Shown one piece after another: positions 41,695 to 51,753 of a stretch of DNA of 64,000 nucleotides. The notes under the pieces are model-generated. The model did not search any database, was not told the origin of the DNA, and worked only from the letters and a program-made list of their open reading frames with translations. The stretch covers positions 248,001-312,000 of the forward strand of contig NZ_KB890024.1 in the NCBI RefSeq assembly GCF_000372965.1. The letters run 5' to 3'. The position numbers were made by a program, and so were the translations under genes. Origin of the DNA: Hoeflea sp. 108 (lineage in GTDB: Bacteria > Pseudomonadota > Alphaproteobacteria > Rhizobiales > Rhizobiaceae). The stretch's first letter is position 1; every line of letters begins with the position of its first letter.

Positions 41695-42714
41695 TTACCG
41701 CGCGCCCGCAATCGATCCACGCACGACGAGATCCACCGGCCACACCTCGCCGCGTGCCCCGTCCTCGAGCCCCGAAATCCGTGCCGCCAGTCGCTCGGCG
41801 ACGCGCGCTCCGGCGGCTCGGATCGACGAGCGTGTCGTCGTCAGCGGCACCGAAAAATGCTCCGGCCGCAGCCAGGGGAACACGTCGTCATGGCTGACCA
41901 GCGACAGGTCGCGCGGGATCGACAGATTGAGGTCGCGCGCGGCACGCACGACGCCCAACGCCATGATCAGGCTCGAGCAGACGATGGCCGTCGGCCCGCC
42001 CGACGTTTCGAGCAGGCTGCGCGCGGCGCGATAGCCGTTCTCCTCGGTCATGGCGACCGAGCGGATGTTGTTGGGCTCCAGAACCAGCCCACTGGCGCCG
42101 AGCGCCCGCCGCATGCCGCGCTCGCGGAAGATGGCAAAGGTCTGGGTCTCGTCGCCGTTGATCAGCCCGACGCGCTTGTGGCCGAGCTGCAGCAGAAGCC
42201 GCGTCGCATCGTGGAAGGCGCCGTCATTGTCGATGTCGATGAAGGGGTAGTCGAAGTCGAGCCCCTCGCTGCGCCCGTGCACGATGAAGGGAATGCCGAG
42301 CTGGTGGACAAGGGCAATGCGGGTGTCGGCCTCGCGCGGCGCCGAGATGTAGAGCGCGTCGACCTGCTTGTTGGCGATGACGCGCCGATAGGTCGTCTCC
42401 TCGTCCTGGGCATCCGCAGGGCTCAGCGCCAGGTCCAGCTCGTGGCCGCGGGCATAGTCGCCGAGTCCGGACAGGAACTCGACGAAATGCGGGTCGATGT
42501 CAACGGCGGCACCGGTTGGCATGACGTAGCCGATCATGCCGGCCTTGCCGGTCGCCAGCCGTCGCGCGCTCGGGTTCGGCCGGTAGCCATGGCGCTTGGC
42601 CGCGTCCATCACCCGCCGCCGCGTCTCCTCGCTGACTTCGGGGTAACCGTTCAGCGCACGGCTTACCGTCGTCTGCGAAAGCTCGAGCATCTGCGACAAC
42701 TGTTTGAGGTTCAC
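41695..42714 (-). CDS. aglR: LacI-family regulator of the alpha-glucoside operon
   Basis: 339-residue repressor. The N-terminal helix-turn-helix NLKQLSQMLELSQTTVSRAL and hinge GYRPNPSARRLATG are canonical LacI/GalR, followed by a periplasmic-binding-type sugar domain. GTG 42714 is preferred (GAGGG upstream; matches the usual AglR N-terminus); a TTG at 42732 would place the start beside an operator. It is divergent from aglEFGAK and should release the operon when alpha-glucosides such as sucrose, maltose or trehalose are present. Two AAAGCGCTTT palindromes lie in the shared 360-base control region. Confidence 0.9.
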   Translation of the reverse strand: MNLKQLSQMLELSQTTVSRALNGYPEVSEETRRRVMDAAKRHGYRPNPSARRLATGKAGMIGYVMPTGAAVDIDPHFVEFLSGLGDYARGHELDLALSPADAQDEETTYRRVIANKQVDALYISAPREADTRIALVHQLGIPFIVHGRSEGLDFDYPFIDIDNDGAFHDATRLLLQLGHKRVGLINGDETQTFAIFRERGMRRALGASGLVLEPNNIRSVAMTEENGYRAARSLLETSGGPTAIVCSSLIMALGVVRAARDLNLSIPRDLSLVSHDDVFPWLRPEHFSVPLTTTRSSIRAAGARVAERLAARISGLEDGARGEVWPVDLVVRGSIAGAR

Positions 42715-42730
42715 CGTGCCCTCGAATCTC

Positions 42731-42740
42731 AAAGCGCTTT
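42731..42740. promoter_or_regulatory. AglR operator 1
   Basis: AAAGCGCTTT, a perfect palindrome of LacI/GalR type with central CG, immediately upstream of the aglR start. It would give autoregulation of aglR and, with the second copy 200 bases away, could support looping. Confidence 0.7.
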
Positions 42741-42936
42741 AAATTCGCCGCCCCGCCCAAGCGGGCGAGTGTCGGCAGCATGCCCCAAGATAGGCGTCCC
42801 GAACGCCGCTTTGAAGCAGAATTTGCTGCTGCAGCGCCAAAAAATCGTGCTGCGTCGCACATCGCTACTAATTTAAATCGATTAGCTACACGAGGCTCTT
42901 GACTCGTTGGTCGTTCGGTGGCGTGATGAGTGCAGC

Positions 42937-42948
42937 CAAAGCGCTTTG
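42937..42948. promoter_or_regulatory. AglR operator 2
   Basis: CAAAGCGCTTTG, a perfect 12-base palindrome 130 bases before aglE, sharing its core with the copy next to aglR. The rest of the 42715-43077 gap shows an AT-rich stretch near 42870-42890 likely to hold promoters, and a strong TGGGAGGACAATC ribosome-binding site for aglE. Confidence 0.75.
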
Positions 42949-43077
42949 AAATGCCGTTGCGTAACGCGGTTGCAGGCCGCGTGATCATCGGGCACAGTTC
43001 AAGGCGTCTCGGCCGGCGGAGGGAGGTTCCGCCGGAACGTTCGGAACCAACGTTTTCGATCCACTGGGAGGACAATC

Positions 43078-44433
43078 ATGAGGAAGACCCTGTTGCTGGG
43101 TGTGGCGCTTGCGGCCGTCGCCCTGAGCGCCCCCGCATCCGCGGAGCTGAAGTTCAAGCCGGGCGAAGACCCGCGCTTCACCTGGTCCAATTTCGACGAC
43201 CTCAAGAAGGTCGACCTCAAGGGCGAGACGCTGACCGTGTTCGGGCCCTGGCGCGGCGAGGACGAAAAGCTCGCCCGCTCGGTGCTCGACTATTTCTCGG
43301 AAGCCACCGGCGCCGAGGTCAAATACTCCTCGTCCGAAAACTACGAACAGCAGATCGTCATCGACACCCAGGCCGGCAGCCCGCCCAACATCGCCATCCT
43401 GCCGCAGCCCGGCCTGATCCAGGATCTCGCTTCCAAGGGCCTGCTCTCGCCGCTCGACGAGGGCACCGCCAGCTTCGTCAAGGAGAACTACGGCGCCGGC
43501 CAGTCCTGGGTCGATCTTGGCACCTTCAAGGACAAGGACGGCAAACCCGGCTTCTACGGCTTCCCCTTCAAGGCCGACCTGAAGTCGCTGGTCTGGTATG
43601 TGCCTGAGAACTTCGAGGAAGCCGGCTACAAGGTTCCCAAGACCTGGGAGGACATGCAGGCACTGACCGACAAGATCGTCGCCGATGGTGGCGTGCCGTG
43701 GTGCATCGGCCTGGGGTCGGGCGGCGCCACCGGCTGGCCGGCCACCGACTGGGTCGAAGACATCATGCTGCGCACGCAGTCGCCAGAGACCTACGACAAG
43801 TGGACCAAGAACGAGATCCCGTTCAACGATCCGGCCGTCGTCAACGCTCTCGACATCTTCGCCAAGATCGCCACCAACGACAAATATGTCGACGGCGGCA
43901 AGGCGGCGGTCGCCGCGACCGACTTCCGCGACAGCCCCAAGGGCCTGTTTGCGGTCCCGCCCAAGTGCTACCTGCACCGCCAAGCGTCGTTCATCTCGTC
44001 CTTCTTCCCTGAAGGCACCAAGCTCGGCCAGGATGCCGACTTCTTCTACCTGCCGCCGATGGCGGCCAAGCCCGAGCTCGGCAATCCGGTGCTCGGTGGT
44101 GGCACGCTGTTCACCATCGCCAAGGACTCCAAGGCGGCGCGCGCCTTCATCGACTTCCTGAAGATGCCGCTCGCCCACGAAGTCTGGATGGCCCAGTCGG
44201 GCTTCCTCACCCCGCTCAAGACGGCCAACAAGGAAGCCTATGCCAACGAAGCGCTGAAGAAGCAGGGCGACATTCTCGTCAATGCCTCGACCTTCCGCTT
44301 CGACGGATCCGATCTGATGCCGGGCAAAATCGGCGCTGGTGCGTTCTGGACCGGCATGATCGACCTCGTCGGTGGCAAGGCTCCGGCCGATGTCGCCGGC
44401 GACATCCAGAAGAGCTGGGACGCGATCAAGTAA
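43078..44433 (+). CDS. aglE: Alpha-glucoside ABC importer, binding protein
   Basis: 451-residue periplasmic sugar-binding protein (SBP family 1) with a signal peptide ending near SAPASA-ELKFK. TVFGPWRGEDEKLARSVLDY and FPFKADLKSLVWYVPENF are recognisable AglE-type segments. It captures sucrose, maltose, trehalose and other alpha-glucosides for the AglFGK importer. It is first in the agl operon, divergent from aglR, and is followed by a 200-base gap containing a repeat before aglF. Identification as aglE rests on gene order (aglR-E-F-G-A-K) as in Sinorhizobium. Confidence 0.93.
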   Translation: MRKTLLLGVALAAVALSAPASAELKFKPGEDPRFTWSNFDDLKKVDLKGETLTVFGPWRGEDEKLARSVLDYFSEATGAEVKYSSSENYEQQIVIDTQAGSPPNIAILPQPGLIQDLASKGLLSPLDEGTASFVKENYGAGQSWVDLGTFKDKDGKPGFYGFPFKADLKSLVWYVPENFEEAGYKVPKTWEDMQALTDKIVADGGVPWCIGLGSGGATGWPATDWVEDIMLRTQSPETYDKWTKNEIPFNDPAVVNALDIFAKIATNDKYVDGGKAAVAATDFRDSPKGLFAVPPKCYLHRQASFISSFFPEGTKLGQDADFFYLPPMAAKPELGNPVLGGGTLFTIAKDSKAARAFIDFLKMPLAHEVWMAQSGFLTPLKTANKEAYANEALKKQGDILVNASTFRFDGSDLMPGKIGAGAFWTGMIDLVGGKAPADVAGDIQKSWDAIK

Positions 44434-44446
44434 CAGCGTCTGGCTA

Positions 44447-44579
44447 GCCCCCTCGTCTTGCCGCCTTGCGGCCGCCTTCTCCCGCCAGCGGAGAAGGTAC
44501 CGGCGGCGCCGTTCCCGGTTACCCCCTCCCGCTAGGAAGAGGTTGCCCCGGGTTGCCGCGAAGCGCAGGCGAGGGGGCG
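44447..44579. repeat. GC-rich intergenic repeat (RIME-like) between aglE and aglF
   Basis: CCCCCTCGTC near 44448 is mirrored by GCGAGGGGGC near 44570, with inner CTTCTCCCGCC/GGAGAAGG arms, forming a large hairpin. It matches the CCCCTC...CTTCTCCC repeat class also seen at 49693, 50811, 54561, 54691 and 56841. Placed between binding-protein and permease genes, it may shape relative expression. Confidence 0.65.
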
Positions 44580-44633
44580 TCCTTCCGACACTGGCAGTCT
44601 GCTCGAACAGCCCGTTGAAAAGGGACTAATCCC

Positions 44634-45650
44634 ATGACGGCACAGATACTTTCAGCCATTTTCACAATCATCGTCGGCGTCGGCGGCTGCGTCGTCTACT
44701 ACTGGGGCGCCAACAAGCTTCTCGACCTTGCCTTGCCGTCGCGCGGCGTCTCGGGTGCTGCGGCGGTCGACAACCTGCGCCGCCAGGGCCTTATCCGGCC
44801 ATGGCTGTTCGTCGGTCCGGCGATGCTGATCGTCACCGTCTATCTCGTCTATCCTGTCATCGAGACGCTGCGCCTGTCCTTCATGGACCGTGCCGGCCAG
44901 AACTTCGTCGGTCTCGCCAACTACAGCTGGGCCTTCGGCGACCGCGAGTTCCGCAACTCGATCTTCAACAACTTGCTGTGGCTCGCCGTCGTGCCCGCCG
45001 CCTGCACCTTCTTCGGCCTGATCATTGCCGTGCTGACTGACAAGATCTGGTGGGGCAACATCGCCAAGAGCCTGGTCTTCCTGCCGCTCGCCATCTCGTT
45101 CGTCGGCGCCAGCGTCATCTGGAAATTCGTCTACGAATACCGCGCCGACGGCCAGACCCAGATCGGCATCCTCAACGCGGCCGTGCAATATTTCGGCGGC
45201 AATCCGCAGGTGTGGATCTCGACGCCCTTCTGGAACAACTTCTTCCTGATGATCATCCTGATCTGGATCCAGACGGGCTTTGCCATGGTCATCCTGTCCT
45301 CGGCCCTGCGCGGCATTCCCGAGGAGACCATCGAGGCGGCCGTCATCGATGGCGCCAATCCGTTCCAGATCTTCTGGAAGATCATGGTGCCGCAGATCTG
45401 GGGCACGATCGCCGTTGTCTGGACCACCATCACCATCCTGGTGCTCAAGGTCTTCGACATCGTCCTGACCATGACCAACGGCCAGTGGAACAGCCAGGTT
45501 CTGGCCAATCTCATGTTCGACTGGATGTTCCGTGGCGGTGGCGACTTCGGCCGCGGCGCGGCGATCGCCGTCATCATCATGCTGGCCGTCGTGCCGATCA
45601 TGATCTGGAACATCCGCCAGGCCAATCGCGAAGGCGGGGGAGGGCACTGA
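44634..45650 (+). CDS. aglF: Alpha-glucoside ABC importer, permease
   Basis: 338-residue inner-membrane permease of the MalF type but shorter. It has an N-terminal helix (ILSAIFTIIVGVGGCVVYYW), then RPWLFVGPAMLIVTVYLVYP starting the core, about seven to eight membrane segments, and the EAA loop EETIEAAVIDGANPFQIFWK that contacts the ATPase. It pairs with AglG. The aglG gene starts one base after its stop codon. Confidence 0.92.
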   Translation: MTAQILSAIFTIIVGVGGCVVYYWGANKLLDLALPSRGVSGAAAVDNLRRQGLIRPWLFVGPAMLIVTVYLVYPVIETLRLSFMDRAGQNFVGLANYSWAFGDREFRNSIFNNLLWLAVVPAACTFFGLIIAVLTDKIWWGNIAKSLVFLPLAISFVGASVIWKFVYEYRADGQTQIGILNAAVQYFGGNPQVWISTPFWNNFFLMIILIWIQTGFAMVILSSALRGIPEETIEAAVIDGANPFQIFWKIMVPQIWGTIAVVWTTITILVLKVFDIVLTMTNGQWNSQVLANLMFDWMFRGGGDFGRGAAIAVIIMLAVVPIMIWNIRQANREGGGGH

Positions 45651-45651
45651 C

Positions 45652-46806
45652 ATGGCCGCTTCAAGGGGAAAGTCCTTCATCGGTCGTTTCGGCGTCCATA
45701 TCGCAGTGCTCGTCTTCGTCACCATCTGGACCATCCCGACGCTGGGCATCCTCGTCAGCTCCCTGCGCGACAAGGACCAGCTGGTGGTCTCTGGCTGGTG
45801 GACGGCGCTGTCGACCTCGTCCGAAACCCAGGCCGGACGCACCGACACTGCCGAAAAGCAGGTCGAGAAGGACGGCAAGTTCCACATCATGGGCAACCTG
45901 TTCGGCGCCGGCGATGCGCGTACGGTCACGGCGTTCGGCACCAAGGCGCAGCAGCCGACGCAGTTCGAAGCGGGGACCGTCGCCGACCTCGGCGAGGGCG
46001 TCGTCCTCAAGGTCTCCGACGACGGCTCCTATGTGATGTCCTCGCCCACGGCATTCGAGGGCAGCCGCGGCCAGCGTATCTATTATTCGGCTTCGATGCC
46101 GCCGCGCTTCACCCTCGACAACTACCGCACGGTGCTGTTCTCCGAGGGCATCGGCCGTTCCTTCATCAATTCGCTGACGGTCACCATTCCGGCCACCATC
46201 ATCCCGATCCTGATTGCCGCCTATGCCGCCTATGCGCTCGCCTGGATGCGCTTTCCCGGCCGCGCGCTTTTGATCGCCGTCATCATCGGCCTGCTCGTCG
46301 TGCCGCTGCAGATGTCGCTCATTCCGCTGCTCAAGCTCTACAATGGCGTCGGCCTGTTCTTCGGCGTGCCGGCCAAGACCTATCTCGGCATATGGCTGGC
46401 GCATACCGGCTTCGGCTTGCCCTTCGCCATCTACCTGTTGCGCAGCTACATCGCCGGCCTGCCACGCGAGATCATGGAGTCGGCCCGCATCGACGGTGCC
46501 AGCGACTTCGAGATCTTCGTCAAGATCGTCTTGCCGCTGTCCTTCCCGGTGCTCGCCTCCTTCGCAATCTTCCAGTTCCTCTGGGTCTGGAACGACCTGC
46601 TGGTAGCGATGGTTTTCCTCGGCTCAGGCTCCGACCAACTGGTGCTGACCGGCAAGCTCAATGCGCTGCTTGGCTCGCGCGGCGGCGACTGGGAAATTCT
46701 CACCACCTCGGCCTTCGTCACCATCATTGTGCCGTTGATCGTGTTCTTCTCGCTTCAACGCTATTTCGTCCGCGGCCTGCTCGCGGGCTCAGTCAAGGGA
46801 GGCTAG
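45652..46806 (+). CDS. aglG: Alpha-glucoside ABC importer, permease
   Basis: 384-residue MalG-type permease with a large periplasmic insertion (about residues 55-150, KFHIMGNLFGAGDARTVTAF and following) between the first and second membrane helices, characteristic of AglG. The EAA loop is PREIMESARIDGASDFEIF, and the C-terminus YFVRGLLAGSVKG is typical of the family. It forms the heterodimeric channel with AglF. Confidence 0.92.
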   Translation: MAASRGKSFIGRFGVHIAVLVFVTIWTIPTLGILVSSLRDKDQLVVSGWWTALSTSSETQAGRTDTAEKQVEKDGKFHIMGNLFGAGDARTVTAFGTKAQQPTQFEAGTVADLGEGVVLKVSDDGSYVMSSPTAFEGSRGQRIYYSASMPPRFTLDNYRTVLFSEGIGRSFINSLTVTIPATIIPILIAAYAAYALAWMRFPGRALLIAVIIGLLVVPLQMSLIPLLKLYNGVGLFFGVPAKTYLGIWLAHTGFGLPFAIYLLRSYIAGLPREIMESARIDGASDFEIFVKIVLPLSFPVLASFAIFQFLWVWNDLLVAMVFLGSGSDQLVLTGKLNALLGSRGGDWEILTTSAFVTIIVPLIVFFSLQRYFVRGLLAGSVKGG

Positions 46807-46810
46807 CTCC

Positions 46811-48475
46811 ATGCAGGCCGCAATGCGCAAGTTCGAAAACCCTGAGACCGCAGTCGACCGCGACTGGTGGCGAGGGGCGGTGATCTACCAGATCTACCCC
46901 CGCAGCTTCCAGGACTCCAACGGAGACGGTATCGGCGACCTCAAGGGCATCATCTCCCGCCTTCCGCACATTGCGGAACTTGGCGCCGACGCGGTCTGGA
47001 TTTCGCCCTTCTTCAAGTCGCCGATGAAGGATTTCGGTTACGACATCTCGGACTATCTCGACATCGACCCGATGTTCGGCACGCTCGCCGACTTCGATGC
47101 GATGATATCGGAAGCGCATCGCCTCGGCCTCAAGGTGATGATCGACGGCGTCATCTCGCACACCTCCGACCTGCACCCCTGGTTCAAGGAAAGCAGGTCG
47201 AGCCACGACAACGCCAAGGCCGACTGGTACGTCTGGGCAGACGCCAAGCCCGACGGCAGCCCGCCTAACAACTGGTTGTCGATCTTCGGCGGCTCGGCCT
47301 GGCAGTGGGACACCAGGCGCATGCAGTACTACCTGCACAATTTCCTGGCCGAGCAGCCCGATCTCAACTTCCACAACCGTGACGTCCAGGATGCATTGCT
47401 CGACGTCACGCGTTTCTGGCTGGAGCGCGGCGTCGACGGCTTCCGTCTCGACACCATCAATTTCTACTTCCACTCGGCCGGCCTCGAGGACAATCCGGCG
47501 CTGCCTCCGGAGGAGCGCAACGACCAGACCGCACCGGCTGTGAACCCCTACAATTTCCAGGATCACATCTACGACAAGAGCCGGCCCGAGAATCTCGAAT
47601 TCCTCGCCCGTTTCCGCGCCGTGCTCGACGAATATCCGGCGGCCGCTGCTGTCGGCGAAGTCGGCGATTCCCAGCGTGGTCTGGAGGTCGTGGCGTCCTA
47701 CACCGCCGGCGGCGACAAGGTGCAGATGTGTTACGCCTTCGACTTCCTGGCGCCCGAGAAGATCAGCGCCGCCAAGGTGCGTTCCGTGCTCGAGGACTTC
47801 GGCAAGGTCGCCAGCGACGGCTGGTCGTGCTGGGCCTTCTCCAACCACGACGTCGTCCGTCACGCCTCGCGCTGGGGCATGGGCGAGGCCGATCGCACCG
47901 CCTATCTCAAGGTTGTCTCGGCACTTCTGATGTCGCTGCGCGGCTCGGTCTGCATCTACCAGGGCGAGGAGCTCGGCCTGACCGAGGCCAATCTCGCTTT
48001 CGAGGACCTGCAGGATCCCTATGGCATCCGCTTCTGGCCCGAGTTCAAGGGCCGCGATGGCTGCCGCACACCGATGGTGTGGAACAAGGATGCCGCCAAT
48101 GGCGGCTTCTCCAAGGTCAAGCCGTGGCTGCCGGTGCCGGCGGACCATCTGGCGAAAGCCGTCGACACCCAGGAGGGCGATGCCGCCTCGCTGCTCGAAC
48201 ATTACAGGCGCTTTCTTGCCTTCCGCCGTGCCCATCCGGCCCTTGCCAAGGGCGATATCTCGTTCCTAAAGGCCGAGGGCGATGCCATTGCCTTCAGCCG
48301 CCGCGAGGGCAACGAGGAGATCGTTTGCGTCTTCAATCTCGGCAGCACACCGGCTACGGTCGATCTGGGAGGTCGTGGCCTGCAGCCCCTTCAGGGGCAT
48401 GGGCTCGATGGCAAGACCGATGCCGGCGCAGTCCGGCTCGCTGGTTACGGCGCCTGGTTCGGGCGCTTCGTCTGA
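46811..48475 (+). CDS. aglA: Alpha-glucosidase (GH13)
   Basis: 554-residue cytosolic GH13 enzyme splitting imported alpha-glucosides to glucose and a second sugar. Catalytic residues are D214 (GFRLDTINFY), E283 (AVGEVGD) and D347 (FSNHDVVR). The N-terminal WWRGAVIYQIYPRSFQDSNG is the oligo-1,6-glucosidase/alpha-glucosidase subfamily signature; the usual DVVPNHTS block reads DGVISHTS. ATG 46811 follows GGAGG; ATG 46823 is an alternative. It lies four bases after aglG, inside the importer operon. Confidence 0.94.
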   Translation: MQAAMRKFENPETAVDRDWWRGAVIYQIYPRSFQDSNGDGIGDLKGIISRLPHIAELGADAVWISPFFKSPMKDFGYDISDYLDIDPMFGTLADFDAMISEAHRLGLKVMIDGVISHTSDLHPWFKESRSSHDNAKADWYVWADAKPDGSPPNNWLSIFGGSAWQWDTRRMQYYLHNFLAEQPDLNFHNRDVQDALLDVTRFWLERGVDGFRLDTINFYFHSAGLEDNPALPPEERNDQTAPAVNPYNFQDHIYDKSRPENLEFLARFRAVLDEYPAAAAVGEVGDSQRGLEVVASYTAGGDKVQMCYAFDFLAPEKISAAKVRSVLEDFGKVASDGWSCWAFSNHDVVRHASRWGMGEADRTAYLKVVSALLMSLRGSVCIYQGEELGLTEANLAFEDLQDPYGIRFWPEFKGRDGCRTPMVWNKDAANGGFSKVKPWLPVPADHLAKAVDTQEGDAASLLEHYRRFLAFRRAHPALAKGDISFLKAEGDAIAFSRREGNEEIVCVFNLGSTPATVDLGGRGLQPLQGHGLDGKTDAGAVRLAGYGAWFGRFV

Positions 48476-48502
48476 CCGCAAATTAGGTACTGGGAGGAAA
48501 CC

Positions 48503-49612
<1,110 letters not shown>

Positions 49613-49692
49613 GGCTTTTTGACCAAGCGCTTGTGGATTTGCCTTTTGTAGTTGGCCCCGACGGCAGGTTCGAGGGTGAGGCTAGATGCGAC

Positions 49693-49860
49693 GTCCCCCT
49701 CTCCCTGCCTGCGGGGGAGGGCAAGCGTGAGGGGGCAATCCGGTGATGTTGCCGCCCCTCATCTGCCTGCCCGCATTCGATGCTCCAAATGCCAAGCAGT
49801 GGCTTTTCGTCCGCCGCGCGGACCGCATCTCGCCTCCCCTTAAGGACGGGGAGATGCGCT
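49693..49860. repeat. RIME-like repeats between aglK and sitD
   Basis: Two adjacent GC-rich inverted repeats: GTCCCCCTCTCCCTGCC with its counterpart ending GTGAGGGGGC (49693-49736), and CGCATCTC...GAGATGCG (49824-49860) with an inner CTCCCC/GGGGAG. They lie between convergent operons and may serve as transcript-end structures for both. Confidence 0.6.
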
Positions 49861-49871
49861 ACCCGGCGAAC

Positions 49872-50714
49872 TTATTCCACCGTCACCTGCCTCTGCTTCA
49901 GCTCCGTCCGTCGCTTGGAGGCGAAGAACGCCGATACGAATGTCAGGCTCATCAACAGCACGATCGTCGGCGCAGGCGCGCTGTCGAGGAAAAAGCTGAG
50001 GTAGACGCCTGACAACGAGCACGAGACCGCCACCAGGACCGACACGAGGAGCATGCGCTCGAAGCGGTCGGTGACAAGGTAGGCGATGGCGCCCGGCGCG
50101 ATCAGCATGGCGATGGCGATGATGATGCCGACCGCCTTCAGCGCCCCGACGATGGTCAGCGACAACACCACGAGTAGCCCGTAATGCAATAGCCTGACCG
50201 GCAGGCCGATGGCCTGCGCGTGCTGCGGGTCGAAGGCGTGCAGCAGAAGATCGCGGCGGAAGAGGCCGATGGCACCGGTCGCCACCAGCGCGATCACGCC
50301 GGCCTCCACCACGTCGCGCCAGCTCACGCCAAGCATGTCGCCGAACAGGATGTGGTCGAGATGCACGTCGGTCTGGATCTTGGTGTAAAGCACGATGCCG
50401 AGGCCGAACATGCCAGAAAAGACAATGCCCATGACGGTGTCTTCCTTGATCCGGCTGTTCTGCTTGAGATAGCCGGTCGCCAGCGCGCAGGTCATGCCGG
50501 CGGCAAAGGCACCGACCGCCAGCGGCAGGCCGACGATATAGGCGAGCACCACACCCGGCAGCACCGCATGGCTGATGGCATCGCCCATCAGTGACCAGCC
50601 CTTGAGCACCAGGAAACACGACAACAACGCCATCGGCACCGCGACCAGCAGCGAGATGGCAAAGGCCTGCTGCATGAACGGGAAAGCGAAGGGCAGGGTA
50701 AGGGTTTCGATCAT
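49872..50714 (-). CDS. sitD: Manganese/iron ABC importer, second permease
   Basis: 280-residue inner-membrane permease of the ABC-3 (ZnuB/MntB) family with about eight to nine membrane segments; the conserved GWSLMGDAISHAVLPGVVLAY and KAVGIIIAIAMLIAPGAIAY blocks are both present. It forms a heterodimer with SitC. ATG 50714 is at the start of MIETLTLPFAFPFMQQ. It is separated from sitC by 178 bases that contain a RIME-like repeat, unlike the overlapping sitA-B-C genes. It would import Mn2+ (or Fe2+) from the periplasm. Confidence 0.9.
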   Translation of the reverse strand: MIETLTLPFAFPFMQQAFAISLLVAVPMALLSCFLVLKGWSLMGDAISHAVLPGVVLAYIVGLPLAVGAFAAGMTCALATGYLKQNSRIKEDTVMGIVFSGMFGLGIVLYTKIQTDVHLDHILFGDMLGVSWRDVVEAGVIALVATGAIGLFRRDLLLHAFDPQHAQAIGLPVRLLHYGLLVVLSLTIVGALKAVGIIIAIAMLIAPGAIAYLVTDRFERMLLVSVLVAVSCSLSGVYLSFFLDSAPAPTIVLLMSLTFVSAFFASKRRTELKQRQVTVE

Positions 50715-50810
50715 GGTCGTACCTCGCCGGAGGCGCCTTCCTTCTCCCCTTGCTGGACGGAGTGCAATTGAGCAACAGATTCGTATGGAAGCGCTGCACT
50801 TCTTCCAACA

Positions 50811-50880
50811 CCCCTCATCCGACCGCCCCCTCGACAAGCTCGGGGTCGGCCACCTTCTCCCGCAGGCGAAGAAGGAAGAT
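50811..50880. repeat. RIME-like repeat between sitC and sitD
   Basis: CCCCTCATCCGACCGCC through ACCTTCTCCCGCAGGCG, with an inner CCCCCTCGACAAGCTCGGGG stem. Member of the same class as 56841. It interrupts an otherwise overlapping operon and may reduce sitD expression relative to sitABC. Confidence 0.6.
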
Positions 50881-50892
50881 TTTGCGCGGCGC

Positions 50893-51753
50893 TCATACCC
50901 CTGCCTCCAGCTCCAGCCGTGCCCGCCGCCGCGCCGCCAGCATCCCGTGCTTCGGCGCAAAGACGAACGCCATCAGGAAGATCAGCGTCTGCAACACCAC
51001 GATAATTCCCCCGGTCGCCCCGTCGAGAAAGTAGCTCGCATAGGCGCCGACGAAGCTGGTCGCGCTGCCGATCAGGACACTGATCACGATCAGCCGCGGA
51101 AACCGGTCGGTGAGCAGGTAGGCGGTCGCGCCCGGCGTCACCACCATGGCGATGACCAGGAACGCACCCACCGTCTGCAGCGCTGCCACCGTCGAGGCCG
51201 ACAGCAGCATGAAGAACAGCACCTTGAGCAGATCAGGATTGAGCCCGATCGAACGCGCGTGGTTCTCGTCGAAGAAGGCGACCATCAGGTCTTTCCATTT
51301 GGCGAGCAGGATCGCCAGCGAAATGCCGCCGATCAGCACCAGCTGCAGCGTATCAGTGGGTGTCACCGCCAGGATGTTGCCGAGCACGATGGTCTGGATG
51401 TTCACCGAGGCCGGCGACAGCGAGATCATGAACAGGCCGAGCCCGAAGAAGGAGGTGAAGATCAGCCCAATGATGGCGTCTTCCTTCAGCTTGGTGCGCT
51501 GGTTGAGGAACAGCATGGCGCCCGCCGCCAGCCCGCCCGACAGGAACGCGCCGAGCGCGAAGGGCAGGCCGAGCATGTAGGCGCCGGCGACGCCGGGCAC
51601 GATGGAGTGCGAGAGTGCGTCACCGATCAGCGACCAGCCCTTGAGCATCAGATAGGCCGACAGGAAAGCGCAGACGCCGCCGACAAGCGCTGACACCCAC
51701 ATCGCGTTGAGCATGTAGCCGTAGCCGAACGGCTCGAACAGCGTGGAGATCAT
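50893..51753 (-). CDS. sitC: Manganese/iron ABC importer, first permease
   Basis: 286-residue ABC-3 family permease with the GWSLIGDALSHSIVPGVAGA and QTVGAFLVIAMVVTPGATAY blocks and about eight membrane segments. ATG 51753 overlaps the sitB stop by four bases (ATGA), so translation is coupled. Together with SitD it forms the membrane channel for Mn2+/Fe2+. Confidence 0.92.
   Translation of the reverse strand: MISTLFEPFGYGYMLNAMWVSALVGGVCAFLSAYLMLKGWSLIGDALSHSIVPGVAGAYMLGLPFALGAFLSGGLAAGAMLFLNQRTKLKEDAIIGLIFTSFFGLGLFMISLSPASVNIQTIVLGNILAVTPTDTLQLVLIGGISLAILLAKWKDLMVAFFDENHARSIGLNPDLLKVLFFMLLSASTVAALQTVGAFLVIAMVVTPGATAYLLTDRFPRLIVISVLIGSATSFVGAYASYFLDGATGGIIVVLQTLIFLMAFVFAPKHGMLAARRRARLELEAGV

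Noticed and set aside
49840..50811. Long minus-strand frame overlapping sitD
   Set aside because: Arginine/glycine-rich, without family features, and fully overlaps sitD, which has clear ABC-3 permease motifs.
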